Source: Coraliomargarita sp965656715
GTDB taxonomy: Bacteria > Verrucomicrobiota > Verrucomicrobiia > Opitutales > Coraliomargaritaceae
Length of the DNA: 64,000 bases
Assembly (NCBI GenBank): GCA_965656715.1
Contig: CBFHLR010000010.1
Location: 30,503-94,502 of the forward strand
Direction of reading: 5' to 3'
The notes below the pieces were generated by a model. The model saw only the letters and a program-made list of their open reading frames with translations. It was not told the origin of the DNA and searched no databases. Positions 8,413 through 18,326 of the stretch are shown here, in pieces. The translations under genes and the position numbers were made by a program. Each line of letters starts with the position of its first letter. Positions within the stretch are counted from its first letter, which is position 1.

Positions 8413-10923
8413 TTATTTGGCAGGAACGAGGAGCGGCTTGATCTGAGTGCGCTCACGTGTGAATTTCACAGTTGGATCGTCGGAATCGCTGTTACCGAAG
8501 TGCTTGAAGAGCTTCACCTTCTCCTCATCTTCAATCGCGTCCTTCCACTCACAGTGGTAGGTATTCACCAAGTGCTGCATCTGCTGGTCAAGTTCCTCAC
8601 AGATACCAAGCTTATCGTCGACGATGACTTCACGAAGGTGATCCATGCCGCCTTCGAGCGACTCCACCCAAACAGAGGTGCGGGTCAACTTATCGGCCGT
8701 CTTGATGTAATACATCAGGAAACGGTCAATATACTTGGTGATGGTTTCCTCATCGAGATCGGTTGCAAACAAGTCCGCGTGACGTGGCTTCATACCGCCG
8801 TTACCACCGAGGTAAAGGTTGTAGCCCTTCTCGGTTGCGATCACGCCAAAGTCTTTGCTCTGAGCTTCCGCACATTCACGGGTGCAACCACTGACCGCAG
8901 ACTTAATCTTATGCGGCGCACGGATACCTTTGTAGCGATTCTCCAAACGGATCGCGAGGCCCACACTGTCCTGCACACCGAAGCGGCACCAAGTCGACCC
9001 CACACAGGACTTAATCGTGCGCAAGGCCTTACCATAGGCGTGGCCACTTTCAAAACCGGCATCGATCAACTTACGCCAGATTTCAGGCAAGTCGTTGACC
9101 TTTGCACCAAAGAGATCGATACGCTGACCTCCTGTGATCTTCACGTAGAGGTCATATTCCTTGGCGACCGCACCGAGCACGATCAGCTTATCGGCAGTAA
9201 TCTCACCCCCGGGAACGCGCGGCACCACCGAATAAGTGCCGTTCTTCTGGATATTCGCGAGGAAGCGGTCGTTGGAATCCTGCAACTTCACGTTCTCCTT
9301 AGAGATGACCTTGTCGTTGTGCACCGATGCGAGAATCGATGCGATTGCTGGCTTACAAATCTCACAGCCAGCCTCACCCTTGCCGTGAGTGCCAAGCAGC
9401 TCGTCGAAGGTCTTAATCCCAGATACCTTAACGATCTCGTAGAGTTCGGTGCGCGTGTAAGGGAAGTGCTCGCAAAGGTCGGTGTTCACCTCTTCACCAA
9501 GCTCAGAGAGCTGGTGGTTGAGCAACTTAGTCACCAGTGGCACACAGCCACCACAACCGGTGCCAGCCTTGGTCACGCTCTTGATGTCACCCAGAGTGCG
9601 CACGCCGTCGTCAACGATCGCGGAGCAAATCATGCCCTTGCTGACATTCTCACACGAGCAAATCGTAGCACTATCCGGCAAGGCAGCAGGCCCACCACCA
9701 ATTTCCTCAGAGCCGTCGCTCGCAGGCAGGATCAACTTCATCGGATCCTCTGGCAGCTCCATGTTGTTGAGTGTCATTTGCAGCAAGTTGCCGTAGGCTT
9801 CTGCATCCCCGATCAGAATACCACCCGTCAAATACTTGCCGTCCTCCGTCAGGATCAGGCGCTTATAGACGCCGCCATGTGGATCGGTAATCGTGATGTT
9901 CTTGTGCTCTCCCTTGGGCTCGATGTCACCAAAGCTGGCCACGTCGGTGCCGATCAACTTCAGCTTGGTCGACATATCCGCACCAGTGAAGCTCCCCTCG
10001 CCGCCCACCAACTGGGTCGCGACCGCATCTGCCATGGTGTAGCCCGGAGCCACCAGACCATAGATAAAGTTATTATAGAGCGCACATTCGCCAATCGCGT
10101 AAATATCCGGATCACTCGTGAGCAACTGGTCGTTGACCAGAATACCGCCGCGCTCCCCGACTTCGAGACCACAATCTCGAGCCAGATCATCGCGCGGACG
10201 GATACCAGCAGAAACAATTATCATGTCCACATCCAGCTCACTACCGTCCTTGAACTCCATGCCAGCGACTGACTCGTCGCCCTTAATATTGGTCGTGGCC
10301 TTACTCAAGTGCACCTGAATGTCACGCCCCTCGATAATGTCCTTCAGGATCTCACCACCGGCTTCGTCCACTTGCCTCGCCATCAGACGCGGCGCAAATT
10401 CAACTACGTGGGTTTCCATTCCCATGTCTTGAGCCGCCTTCGCAGCTTCCAGACCGAGCAAACCACCACCGATCACAGCCGCTTTGGTCGCGGATTTGCC
10501 ATGTTCCATCATGCCCTCAAGGTCTTCGATGGTGCGATACACAAACACGCCCTTCTTATCGATGCCTGGCACCGGTGGCACGAACGGCAATGAGCCCGTC
10601 GCCATGATCACCTTGTCGTAGCTGACCTCCACGCCCTTCTCTGAGATCACTTTCTTCGCATCACGGTCAATTTTGACCGCCTTATCTTCCAAATGGATGG
10701 TGATCCCGTTCTCTTCATACCACTTCAGTGGCTGGAGCGTCAGATCCTCAGCGGTCTTGCCAGAGAAATACTCGGAAAGGTGCACGCGGTCATAAGCCGG
10801 GCGCGGCTCTTCGCAGAAAGTAATGATATTGAACTGCTTATCGGTGTCTTTCTCGATCAATCGGGCGCAAAACTTGCAGCCGACCATGCCATTTCCGATA
10901 ACGACGATATTTTGAGTGCTCAT
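8413..10923 (-). CDS. nirB: nitrite reductase [NAD(P)H] large subunit
   Basis: Reduces nitrite to ammonium in the cytoplasm. Domains in order: FAD-binding (IGNGMVGCKF), NAD-binding (VIGGGLLGLEAAKAA), a BFD-like [2Fe-2S] domain near residue 420 (CSCENVSKG and GTGCGGCVP), then the sulfite/nitrite reductase repeats. The siroheme/[4Fe-4S] cysteines are in VGSTWCRFG and SGCTRECAEAQ. Length 836 is typical. It forms a nirBD operon. No nitrate reductase or transporter is in the window, so the nitrite source cannot be told. Confidence 0.95.
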   Translation of the reverse strand: MSTQNIVVIGNGMVGCKFCARLIEKDTDKQFNIITFCEEPRPAYDRVHLSEYFSGKTAEDLTLQPLKWYEENGITIHLEDKAVKIDRDAKKVISEKGVEVSYDKVIMATGSLPFVPPVPGIDKKGVFVYRTIEDLEGMMEHGKSATKAAVIGGGLLGLEAAKAAQDMGMETHVVEFAPRLMARQVDEAGGEILKDIIEGRDIQVHLSKATTNIKGDESVAGMEFKDGSELDVDMIIVSAGIRPRDDLARDCGLEVGERGGILVNDQLLTSDPDIYAIGECALYNNFIYGLVAPGYTMADAVATQLVGGEGSFTGADMSTKLKLIGTDVASFGDIEPKGEHKNITITDPHGGVYKRLILTEDGKYLTGGILIGDAEAYGNLLQMTLNNMELPEDPMKLILPASDGSEEIGGGPAALPDSATICSCENVSKGMICSAIVDDGVRTLGDIKSVTKAGTGCGGCVPLVTKLLNHQLSELGEEVNTDLCEHFPYTRTELYEIVKVSGIKTFDELLGTHGKGEAGCEICKPAIASILASVHNDKVISKENVKLQDSNDRFLANIQKNGTYSVVPRVPGGEITADKLIVLGAVAKEYDLYVKITGGQRIDLFGAKVNDLPEIWRKLIDAGFESGHAYGKALRTIKSCVGSTWCRFGVQDSVGLAIRLENRYKGIRAPHKIKSAVSGCTRECAEAQSKDFGVIATEKGYNLYLGGNGGMKPRHADLFATDLDEETITKYIDRFLMYYIKTADKLTRTSVWVESLEGGMDHLREVIVDDKLGICEELDQQMQHLVNTYHCEWKDAIEDEEKVKLFKHFGNSDSDDPTVKFTRERTQIKPLLVPAK

Positions 10924-10942
10924 GTGTCTAAGAGGGGTGTGT

Positions 10943-11191
10943 TCAAATGTGCGGCCAGATCAGCCAGTGATGAAAGGGTAAATAGCGAATCGCATGCCAA
11001 CTCAATTCATAGAACACCGTTTTACATGAATTAAAGTTATACAAAACTTGCCATTCATTCATTTCCAGCACGCACTCGAGGCGTAAAACGCTGAAAAACA
11101 GCAAGTAAATAAACGATCCGCCCACGAATAGGACAAATCCGCACAAATACAGGAATGCCCAAAACTCGTTAACTAATAACTTGGAGGGCAT
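10943..11191 (-). CDS. possible small membrane protein (weak)
   Basis: An 82-codon frame with GGAG four bases before its ATG and one clear hydrophobic stretch (AFLYLCGFVLFVGGSFIYLLFF). The second half has no pattern I recognise and ends WPHI. It fills most of the 444-base interval 10924-11367 upstream of nirB and the SDR gene. The rest of that interval shows only a small hairpin (GCACTG/CAGTGC, 11228-11245). It may be spurious. Confidence 0.25.
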   Translation of the reverse strand: MPSKLLVNEFWAFLYLCGFVLFVGGSFIYLLFFSVLRLECVLEMNEWQVLYNFNSCKTVFYELSWHAIRYLPFHHWLIWPHI

Positions 11192-11367
11192 CGCTCCGTC
11201 GTTGCCATGCCAGAGCCTTCAAATGCGGCACTGACAGAGCAGTGCGCTCTAGTCGACTCCACCACACACATACCAAATCCGCTTCGTGAAATTCGCGAAC
11301 CCCATTCCAACGTCGCAAGCCCCGCGCCGCCAGTTGACACATTACTGAAGCGAAATTAGCGTAGGCT

Positions 11368-12324
11368 ATGCCAAAGCAGAAACCAATCGTCTTCGTCACC
11401 GGAAGCAGCTCCGGAATCGGCTTGGCCTTGGTTCGCAAACTCGCCGCTCAAGCTGGAGCCTACCGCGTCGTCGCCAGCGCGCGCTCGGCGCACAAACTCG
11501 GCGAGGTTGGACTAAGAGAATCCGAACACCTCCGCTTCCAAACGATGGAGCTCACCAGCCCCGACTCCAGAGAAGCAGCTATCCAAGCTGTCGAGCAACA
11601 CTGGGGCGGCGTCGATATTTTAATCAACAACGCTGGCATCTCATACCGTTCGGTCGTCGAACACCTCAGCGAAGAAGACGTCAAACTACAGTTCCGCACC
11701 AACCTCTTTGGCCCGCTCCACCTCGCCCGACTTTGCCTGCCGCACATGCGCCAGCAACGCAGCGGCCGCATCATCAATGTCTCTTCAGTCGGCGGCATGA
11801 TGGCGATGCCCACGATGGGACTCTATAGCTCCTCCAAATTCGCACTCGAAGGCATCTCCGAAGCACTTTACTATGAAATGAAGCCTTGGGGCGTGCACGT
11901 CTCGCTCGTTCAACCGGGCTTCGTGCGCTCAAAATCCTTCAAAAACGTCTACATCAGCAGCGCCGCTAAAGACGCGGTCGAAGGCTCAAAAACCTACGCC
12001 AACTACTACTGGCACATGGGGCATTTCATTTCGCACTATATGAACAACGCACGCGCCACACCTGAACATATTGCTGATACGATTCTGCGCACCCTGCAGC
12101 GACGCAATCCACCTCTACGCATACCCGCCAGCCTCGACGCCCGCTTCTTTACCCTAATGAGCCGCCTCATGCCCCGCGCCCTCTACCACCGTATCCTCTA
12201 CAAAAAGCTCCCCGGGATTCAGACCTGGGCCACCGGCGACCACCGCGCCCTCGAAGCCGCCGAAGACCTCGAAGAAATTTTACCCGCGAGCAGCACAGTC
12301 AGCACCAAGAGCAACCGGAAATAA
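11368..12324 (+). CDS. SDR family oxidoreductase
   Basis: A short-chain dehydrogenase/reductase with NAD(P)-binding motif TGSSSGIG at residues 11-18, NNAG near residue 90, a catalytic serine in NVSSVGG and the active pair in YSSSK. The ASARS stretch after the second strand, lacking an acidic residue, favours NADP(H). About 60 extra residues extend beyond the usual 250, ending in a polar Ser/Thr-rich tail. The substrate cannot be inferred. It is a single gene flanked by oppositely oriented neighbours. Confidence 0.85.
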   Translation: MPKQKPIVFVTGSSSGIGLALVRKLAAQAGAYRVVASARSAHKLGEVGLRESEHLRFQTMELTSPDSREAAIQAVEQHWGGVDILINNAGISYRSVVEHLSEEDVKLQFRTNLFGPLHLARLCLPHMRQQRSGRIINVSSVGGMMAMPTMGLYSSSKFALEGISEALYYEMKPWGVHVSLVQPGFVRSKSFKNVYISSAAKDAVEGSKTYANYYWHMGHFISHYMNNARATPEHIADTILRTLQRRNPPLRIPASLDARFFTLMSRLMPRALYHRILYKKLPGIQTWATGDHRALEAAEDLEEILPASSTVSTKSNRK

Positions 12325-12528
12325 GAAACCACACTTCCTAACGTGGCTCATCGACAAAACATCCTGCATCCTGACTGAAATAGAATGACAGGAAGAGAGT
12401 CCAGCCCTGCGTTACATCACAATCTCATTTCTATTCGCCTTGGGAGTTCCCTGTATTTAACTCTGGATGAAACTAGGCGAGCAATCAGAAACTCAATAAA
12501 TCCAAAGAGTCTGTGTATCTGTAGCAGA

Positions 12529-13437
12529 TCAGGCGTTAATACTACCAAGGACTAGCGCCCCAGCCATCGCAACAAGCACTCCGACCAGTGTAATGCGCGC
12601 CGCGCGGCTGCCGGGCTGCGGCTCTTTGAGCACATAAATGCTCACAAGCGCGTTAATAGCGACAGCCAGCTGAGAAATCGTAAAGCCTTTGCCGGTGCCG
12701 ATGGCCTGCATCATCGCAAGTGCGCCGTAGTTGCCCATGGTCCATATCACACCACTGCCCAACACACGAACGCGATGCTCGGTCGCGTCAAGACGTATCG
12801 AGGTGCGCGTCAAGGCGATCAAGGCAACACTCGCGGCAAACATGCCCACCGCCAGCGGAAAGGTGCCCAACCACATTGTGAAGCCCGGCACCTGGGCCAC
12901 CTTGAGCTGAATCGGGATGAAATAGGTCGCCCAGCCCACTCCGGCCCCGAGCGCACAGACATAGCCAAGCATCACCGCCCGTCCCCAGCCGGATGCGGAG
13001 CGCTCACCTCCGGCGAAGATAATCATTAGAATGCCAACGATGATTGTTATCAGTGCAAGGGCTGCGAATAAGTAGGTGCTGCTCGAAAGGCCTCGAAACT
13101 CACCGAAGAGCAGGCAGCCCCAAATCAGTGCGACCACAATATTCAGCGGCGCCCAGACGCCGTAGGCCTTTGCCAACCCCAGACGATCTGCAGCCGCAAA
13201 AGCCACCCAACAACTAAGCGTCCAAATGCACCCGCCAATGAATAGAAACATAAAGGCGGGTAACGTTAAGCCCTCGAAGCCGACCACTGCGGCAACACAG
13301 ACAGAAAGCACCAGCACTGCAAGCGTCACATAGAAAGTGCGCACCAGTTGCCCCGCCATCGGGACATTTTGTGACGGCACTAACCACAGCCCCCAGCACA
13401 ATACGGTCACCAGCGCATAGCATATCCCCACTAGCAT
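12529..13437 (-). CDS. GRP-type sugar uptake transporter (DMT superfamily)
   Basis: About ten hydrophobic helices in two halves, with CWGLWLVPSQ near the N-terminus, GVWAPLNIVVALIWG in the middle and GWATYFIPIQ starting the second half. These fit glucose/ribose porter (GlcU/RbsU-like) proteins of the drug/metabolite superfamily, although a general EamA permease is the alternative. Length 302. No sugar-metabolism gene is adjacent, so the substrate is open. Confidence 0.65.
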   Translation of the reverse strand: MLVGICYALVTVLCWGLWLVPSQNVPMAGQLVRTFYVTLAVLVLSVCVAAVVGFEGLTLPAFMFLFIGGCIWTLSCWVAFAAADRLGLAKAYGVWAPLNIVVALIWGCLLFGEFRGLSSSTYLFAALALITIIVGILMIIFAGGERSASGWGRAVMLGYVCALGAGVGWATYFIPIQLKVAQVPGFTMWLGTFPLAVGMFAASVALIALTRTSIRLDATEHRVRVLGSGVIWTMGNYGALAMMQAIGTGKGFTISQLAVAINALVSIYVLKEPQPGSRAARITLVGVLVAMAGALVLGSINA

Positions 13438-13563
13438 GCGCTTAATAGATGCGGGGATCTCAACCGCGCAAGTCTGGTAACAGAATTAAACACAGAGTCG
13501 CCGCCCTCGAGTAACTTCGCGTGTCTTCGAGCGCTTCGTGATTCAACCAGCCGAGCAAGCGCA

Positions 13564-13956
13564 CTAGCTCCAGTTGACCACGATCACCGACACCCAGCAG
13601 ATCAGGCAATTCAACAAGCTAATGAAGACCGCTGCACTACCGAGGTCTTTGGCTCGTTTCGCCAGCGGTCGATTACTGAGAGAAATATCGTCCACGACGG
13701 CTTCAATCGCTGAATTAAGCAGCTCAACGATCAGCACTAGCAAGACCGAGCAGACTAGGACCAGATGGTGCATCAATGGCACATTCAGCAAAAACGAAAC
13801 TGGGATCATCAAGGTGGCGAGCACCAGTTCCTGGCGGAACGCGGCCTCATGCTTGAATGCCGAAAGAATGCCATCCACGGAATAGAAGAACGCCTTAAAG
13901 ACACGCTTGGCGCCTTTATTTTTATGAATCGAGGGGTCGATGTGGTCTGTGCTCAT
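13564..13956 (-). CDS. dgkA: diacylglycerol kinase family protein (DgkA)
   Basis: A small three-helix membrane kinase. The family signature is clear: VELLNSAIEAVVD and AKRAKDLGSAAVF, with the N-terminal AFFYSVDGILSAFKHEAAFRQEL. Length 130. Homologues phosphorylate diacylglycerol or, in many bacteria, undecaprenol. Its start is 3 bases past the ftsZ stop, at the end of the dcw cluster, which favours a role in recycling the lipid carrier; that is an inference from position. Confidence 0.88.
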   Translation of the reverse strand: MSTDHIDPSIHKNKGAKRVFKAFFYSVDGILSAFKHEAAFRQELVLATLMIPVSFLLNVPLMHHLVLVCSVLLVLIVELLNSAIEAVVDDISLSNRPLAKRAKDLGSAAVFISLLNCLICWVSVIVVNWS

Positions 13957-13959
13957 GAC

Positions 13960-15228
13960 TTAAACCTTAATCTTGATCTTTATGCCCTTACGCAAGTAAG
14001 TGGGCACGTCAAGGTCTTCGTCGTTGTAGAGGTTGCGATCGGTCTTGTCAAAATAGCCACGCTGGGCTTCGGCTTCGATAAAATTGAATTCATCCTGATC
14101 CGCTGCGACCTCTTTCTTTTTCCGGAGCTTGGACTGATGCACAGGGCGCGGCGGCTTGTTGTCTTTAGCGATCTCCGTTTCCAGTCCAAGGGCCTCTAAG
14201 GAAACGGGTGCTGCAGTAGCCTGCTCGGGCTCATTGGCAGGCGCAGGCTTCTCCAGCTCGGCCTTGCCCAGCACACAGATCTCCAAGCTCTCACTGCGCG
14301 CTTCATCGATGACGGCTCCAAACACCAAATCGTCCCGTGACCCAAAGCTCTTGGACACATGCGACATGATTTCGTTCACCTTCGCAATCCCAAGGTCCGG
14401 ACCACCGATCACATTGACCAGAATACGATCCAGTTCTTTCGGGCGGTCCCCCATGTGTAACAGCGGGCAGATCAAGAGATCCTCCAACGCGTTTTTCACA
14501 AAGTCGCCCCCCTTTGAGATGCCGGTTCCGAAAATAGTTTTCCCTCCACGATCCTGAAAGACAGAACGCAAGGAGCTGATGTCCTGATTGATCAGGCCGG
14601 TCTTGAGCAGCATCGCGCAAAGCGAATTCACTCCGCGCCCGATCCATTGATCCGCCACTGAAAAGGCATTGAGCACACTGGTGCTTTCGTCCCCCTCTTG
14701 CAGCAACATATCGTTGGGCAGAGGAATCAAACCATGCACGAGGCTGCGGAGTTCGCCGAGACTCTCGTCTGCAATGCGTTTACGGCGGGCACCCTCGAAG
14801 GTAAATGGCAGCGTCGCAAACGCGAGCACCATGGCATCGGTCTTTGCGGCGAGCTCAGCAATCACCGGGGCAATGGCACTGCCCGTGCCTCCGCCTAGTC
14901 CGACGATGAGGATAATCAAATCCATATCGGCAATCAGACGGGCAATCGCATCGCGGTCTGCTTCGGCAGCGGCCTTACCGATATCGACTTCGCCACCGGC
15001 TCCCAGACCACGCGTCACCAAGCGGCCAATCACCAGCTTCTCCGCGATCGGCGAATTCCCCAAAGCTTGCGCATCCGTATTGATCGCGGCGAGACGAACA
15101 TCTCCCAAGTCGTCGAGCTTGAGACCATCGACCGCGTTCGTGCCCGCACCACCGAGACCGATGATCTTGATTTTCAGATCGGCGCTCACGGTTTCCTCCG
15201 TGAAAAGACTGTTTGTTTCGGTGCTCAC
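13960..15228 (-). CDS. ftsZ: cell division protein FtsZ (divergent)
   Basis: Tubulin-like GTPase that forms the Z ring. Nucleotide-binding blocks are recognisable: IIGLGGAGTNAVDG, AINTDAQAL, VTRGLGAGG, and GGGTGSA at 112-118 in place of GGGTGTG. PND at 171-173 and FEGARRK are kept. The T7 synergy loop reads NQDISSL (214-220) where NLDFADV is usual: D216 is kept but the second aspartate (E. coli D212) is serine 219. The tail ends VPTYLRKG plus basic residues, like the FtsA-binding C-terminal peptide. A GTG start is used. It follows ftsA and precedes dgkA. Unusual, but clearly FtsZ. Confidence 0.93.
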   Translation of the reverse strand: MSTETNSLFTEETVSADLKIKIIGLGGAGTNAVDGLKLDDLGDVRLAAINTDAQALGNSPIAEKLVIGRLVTRGLGAGGEVDIGKAAAEADRDAIARLIADMDLIILIVGLGGGTGSAIAPVIAELAAKTDAMVLAFATLPFTFEGARRKRIADESLGELRSLVHGLIPLPNDMLLQEGDESTSVLNAFSVADQWIGRGVNSLCAMLLKTGLINQDISSLRSVFQDRGGKTIFGTGISKGGDFVKNALEDLLICPLLHMGDRPKELDRILVNVIGGPDLGIAKVNEIMSHVSKSFGSRDDLVFGAVIDEARSESLEICVLGKAELEKPAPANEPEQATAAPVSLEALGLETEIAKDNKPPRPVHQSKLRKKKEVAADQDEFNFIEAEAQRGYFDKTDRNLYNDEDLDVPTYLRKGIKIKIKV

Positions 15229-15237
15229 GGATACAAA

Positions 15238-16452
15238 TTAATCGAGGCTAAAGACACTAGTGAGTCGACGCAGGAGCCCGATTGGCTTGGCAGCTTGACG
15301 AGTCTCGCTTTGTCCAGTCAGCGCGTAGTGCAAGAGACCGAGCGCCGTGCTATACTCCGGCAGACGAAGTTCCGGCGCGACGTCCTGCGGGCCTTCCGAC
15401 ACGCGAGACTCCAGCCCAAAGGCCTTCTCCGCGGCTTCAGCGATGCCCTGCAAACGAGAGCTCCCGCCGGTCAACACGACGCCACTGGCAATATCAGAGG
15501 CCTCAAATAATTCAGCTGCCTCGATTTCGGACTTTATGATCTCAAAAATCTCTCCCACCCGCGCGTCAATGATCTTAGTGATCGCAGCGAGCGGATATTC
15601 ACGGTCGCCAATTGTCAGATCACCAATCAGCCAAACACTTTCCTCGCGATCCTCAGTTTTATAAAAAGCACGTCCGTCTTTGACCTTCAACTCTTCGGCA
15701 TTCTTGCGCCCCACTCGAAGACCAATACTCAAATCGTTGGTAATATGATCGCCCCCCACAGGCACCACACCGGTCTTAACAATGAAGCCCTTACGGTAGA
15801 GCACGTAATCCGTGGTGCCACCACCGATGTCGATCACCAGCGCGCCTGCCTCTTTTTCTGAGTCTTCTAGTAGAACCGATCCAGACGCGATGCTGGAGAT
15901 AATCATATCGCTCACGTCGAGGTCGATCCCGCCGATCACGCGTAAATTATCCTTCACCACTTGGCTATCGCCGTGCACCGACCAATAGCCGACTTGCAAG
16001 CGCTGGCCTTCCTGCGAGAGCGGGTTCTCCACCGGGCGTCCATCCAAACTGAATGGGTTTTGAATGTGGTGGATATAAGTGCGCGATTTCGGCAGACCTC
16101 GGCGCCTAGCATCTTGCTTGGCTTGCTCGACATCCGCCATGCGAACAATCCCATCTGAAGCCTCAACATTCGCGGTGCCCACATTAAAAGAGCCCTGTAG
16201 ATGACTGCCAGTTTGAGACAGATAAATTTCGTCTATACGTGTCTGAGCAGTCTTCTCCGCCCCCATGATCGCGGCATGCACACAATCACTGGCTACATCC
16301 AAATCGGCAATCATCCCCTTCTTCACGCCTTTGGACGAGCAGCTGCCGTGTCCGATAATATTCAGCCCGGATTCGCCGACAATTTCGCCGAGCAGAACCG
16401 CCACTTTGGAGGTCCCGATTTCGACTGCGCCGACTACTTTGGATTGAGGCAT
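15238..16452 (-). CDS. ftsA: cell division protein FtsA
   Basis: Actin-like ATPase that tethers FtsZ to the membrane. The N-terminal phosphate-1 motif is VGAVEIGTSK; the second phosphate motif is VIDIGGGTTDYV; the adenosine motif is VVLTGGSS. The C-terminus ends in a short amphipathic segment (IGLLRRLTSVF) suited to membrane binding. Length 404. It lies between ftsQ and ftsZ, the common order. Confidence 0.95.
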   Translation of the reverse strand: MPQSKVVGAVEIGTSKVAVLLGEIVGESGLNIIGHGSCSSKGVKKGMIADLDVASDCVHAAIMGAEKTAQTRIDEIYLSQTGSHLQGSFNVGTANVEASDGIVRMADVEQAKQDARRRGLPKSRTYIHHIQNPFSLDGRPVENPLSQEGQRLQVGYWSVHGDSQVVKDNLRVIGGIDLDVSDMIISSIASGSVLLEDSEKEAGALVIDIGGGTTDYVLYRKGFIVKTGVVPVGGDHITNDLSIGLRVGRKNAEELKVKDGRAFYKTEDREESVWLIGDLTIGDREYPLAAITKIIDARVGEIFEIIKSEIEAAELFEASDIASGVVLTGGSSRLQGIAEAAEKAFGLESRVSEGPQDVAPELRLPEYSTALGLLHYALTGQSETRQAAKPIGLLRRLTSVFSLD

Positions 16453-16473
16453 GAAGTGTTAGATTGGGTTAGA

Positions 16474-17409
16474 TCAGAATGAGCTCACTCGACCACTGCT
16501 AAACTGCACGGCAGCGGCACCGCGTAAAGAAAGATCGATACGTTCCATCGAAGGATTTCCGCGCTCTTTGACATGCTTGAAAATATACACCAGACGGTCC
16601 ATCTGCTGACCAAAATCCCGCGAGGCACTGAAGATAATGCGCGGCACGTAAGTAGAACGGACTTCAATCACTTGCCCCGGCATATCCAGATGGCCGGAGA
16701 AATGCTTAAGAGATACCACCTGCCATGTTTTGAAGACCTGTGGCTGAGTTTGGCGTGCGAGGTCGAGTAACTCAGCGACGCGCTCGACACCCTCCATTGG
16801 CGTGTATCGACCATCCGGATATTGGTAGGGTTGCACATACGGCAGGTTCGCTAAAGTCGCTTTCGAATAGCCTGCGCCATCGTAGATCGAGCCATCGGTT
16901 GCCACGATCCGCGCCCGAATACGTCCGTCCGCGGTGGGCACGGCAAGCCGCAGTGCAGGCAGACGCTCCTTAAGCTGGATGCGCAAAGCATTCGGGAACA
17001 CCCGCTCCACTGAGGCACTTTCAACTTGGCCCTGAGACTCCAGCTGTGCTTTGAGACCATGAATGTCGGCCTCCATCAGCGTCATGCCCGGCTTGATGTT
17101 GACTACCTTACCCAGCCATGCGTCCGGCAGCACACCATTGGTGCCAAAGAGAACACGCTCGATTGGTTTCGACGGCGGGGTGATTGAAATCTCCGTCTCA
17201 CGCTGACTCAATTTCACCACGGCAAAGGAGATCAAAGCGATCACACCCAAGACAACGCACAAGCCACCGAATAACTTCAGCAGCTTCCGTGTTCGGCGTT
17301 TGCGCGCCTGTGGCGAGTTGATTCGACGCTTGTTCGGCCCTGCGAGCTCACGCCAACTCTGCGCACCATCGGCAGCGCTGGAGCCTTTTTCTTTGCCGCG
17401 CCCGATCAT
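16474..17409 (-). CDS. ftsQ: cell division protein FtsQ/DivIB
   Basis: Bitopic divisome protein. A basic cytoplasmic N-terminus (about 40 residues, rich in Arg/Lys) is followed by one membrane helix at about 46-68. A POTRA-like region (VESASVERVFPNALRIQLKE) and an FtsQ-type beta domain follow. Sequence conservation is low, as usual for FtsQ; the call rests on topology, the POTRA-like segment and position between ddl and ftsA. The start ATG overlaps the ddl stop as ATGA. Confidence 0.85.
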   Translation of the reverse strand: MIGRGKEKGSSAADGAQSWRELAGPNKRRINSPQARKRRTRKLLKLFGGLCVVLGVIALISFAVVKLSQRETEISITPPSKPIERVLFGTNGVLPDAWLGKVVNIKPGMTLMEADIHGLKAQLESQGQVESASVERVFPNALRIQLKERLPALRLAVPTADGRIRARIVATDGSIYDGAGYSKATLANLPYVQPYQYPDGRYTPMEGVERVAELLDLARQTQPQVFKTWQVVSLKHFSGHLDMPGQVIEVRSTYVPRIIFSASRDFGQQMDRLVYIFKHVKERGNPSMERIDLSLRGAAAVQFSSGRVSSF

Positions 17410-18326
17410 TGCGCAGCCTCCTTTCGCGCCAAGGCACCCGCCACCAATTCCGCAGCCAGCGACTCAAAATCGTGCCCCACACAGGACGCGCTCTTGGGCA
17501 GCAGGCTCGTCGCGGTCAGTCCCGGCAAGGTATTGACCTCTAAGAAATACGCATCGTCCCCATCGAGCAGGAAATCAACCCGAGCAAAATCTCGGCAACC
17601 ACAGGCCGCATAGATTTGCTCCGCCTGCTGTTGTATCGTTGCAGTCAGCGCAGGATCCAGCTCCGCCGGAAAACGATACTCCGTCGAACCCGGCGTATAC
17701 TTCGCCGCGTAATCATACACTCCACTGGCACTGACAATTTCCACGATACCCATGGCTTTGCCATTGAGAAGCCCGACCGTCAACTCTCGCCCACGGATCC
17801 GCTGCTCAATCAACCAATTGCCCTCGTGAATCTGCGAAAGTGTCACCCCTAAAGCCGAGCGGTGTTCGGTAAAGTAAAGCCCCACACTGCTGCCCTTATC
17901 GGTTGGCTTGACGACGAGTGACTCACCGAGCCGCTCGATCACCTCATCGGCCAGCGGCACGGCATCTCCGGAAAAAGCCATCCCCTCGGGAACTCGCACA
18001 CCCAGTTCGCGGGCCAACTGCTTGGTGAGATCTTTATCCATACACAAGCGACTGGCCTGCGCATCACTCCCCGCATAGTGAACCCCTGCAGCTTCCATCA
18101 AAGCCTGCAGCTGACCATCTTCACCGAAGGTGCCATGCAAAGCTGGAAACACCACCGAGCACTGAGGATCAATCGAAGCCGGCAACTGCTCTGCATCCAG
18201 ACAACACATCTCCACCGAAAAATTCGTCGCTAGAGCCTGGCCAATGGCCTCACCGCTTTTCAACGAGACCTCACGCTCCGGTCCGACGCCCCCATAGAGC
18301 ACCACAATATTCGTCGCCTCAGACAT
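17406..18326 (-). CDS. ddl: D-alanine--D-alanine ligase
   Basis: Makes D-Ala-D-Ala for the peptidoglycan stem peptide. Motifs: LYGGVGPEREVSL at the N-terminus, HGTFGEDG, VKPTDKGSSVG in the ATP-grasp region and FLEVNTLPGLT near the end. The preferred start is the ATG at 18326, six bases after a GGAGG; a GTG two codons upstream is the alternative. It overlaps the murC-murB stop by 8 bases and the ftsQ start by 4, so translation is probably coupled. Confidence 0.95.
   Translation of the reverse strand: MSEATNIVVLYGGVGPEREVSLKSGEAIGQALATNFSVEMCCLDAEQLPASIDPQCSVVFPALHGTFGEDGQLQALMEAAGVHYAGSDAQASRLCMDKDLTKQLARELGVRVPEGMAFSGDAVPLADEVIERLGESLVVKPTDKGSSVGLYFTEHRSALGVTLSQIHEGNWLIEQRIRGRELTVGLLNGKAMGIVEIVSASGVYDYAAKYTPGSTEYRFPAELDPALTATIQQQAEQIYAACGCRDFARVDFLLDGDDAYFLEVNTLPGLTATSLLPKSASCVGHDFESLAAELVAGALARKEAAQ

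Noticed and set aside
8500..10272. Long 590-codon frame antisense to nirB
   Set aside because: It is the complement shadow of a strongly conserved gene with high third-position bias; the translation has no recognisable domain.
11036..11062. Possible sigma-54 promoter (TGGCA on the minus strand) upstream of nirB
   Set aside because: The GC element at the required spacing is missing.
11221..11275. tRNA-like stretch ending in CCACCA
   Set aside because: No cloverleaf could be folded: the T arm and acceptor stem do not pair. Only a small hairpin remains.
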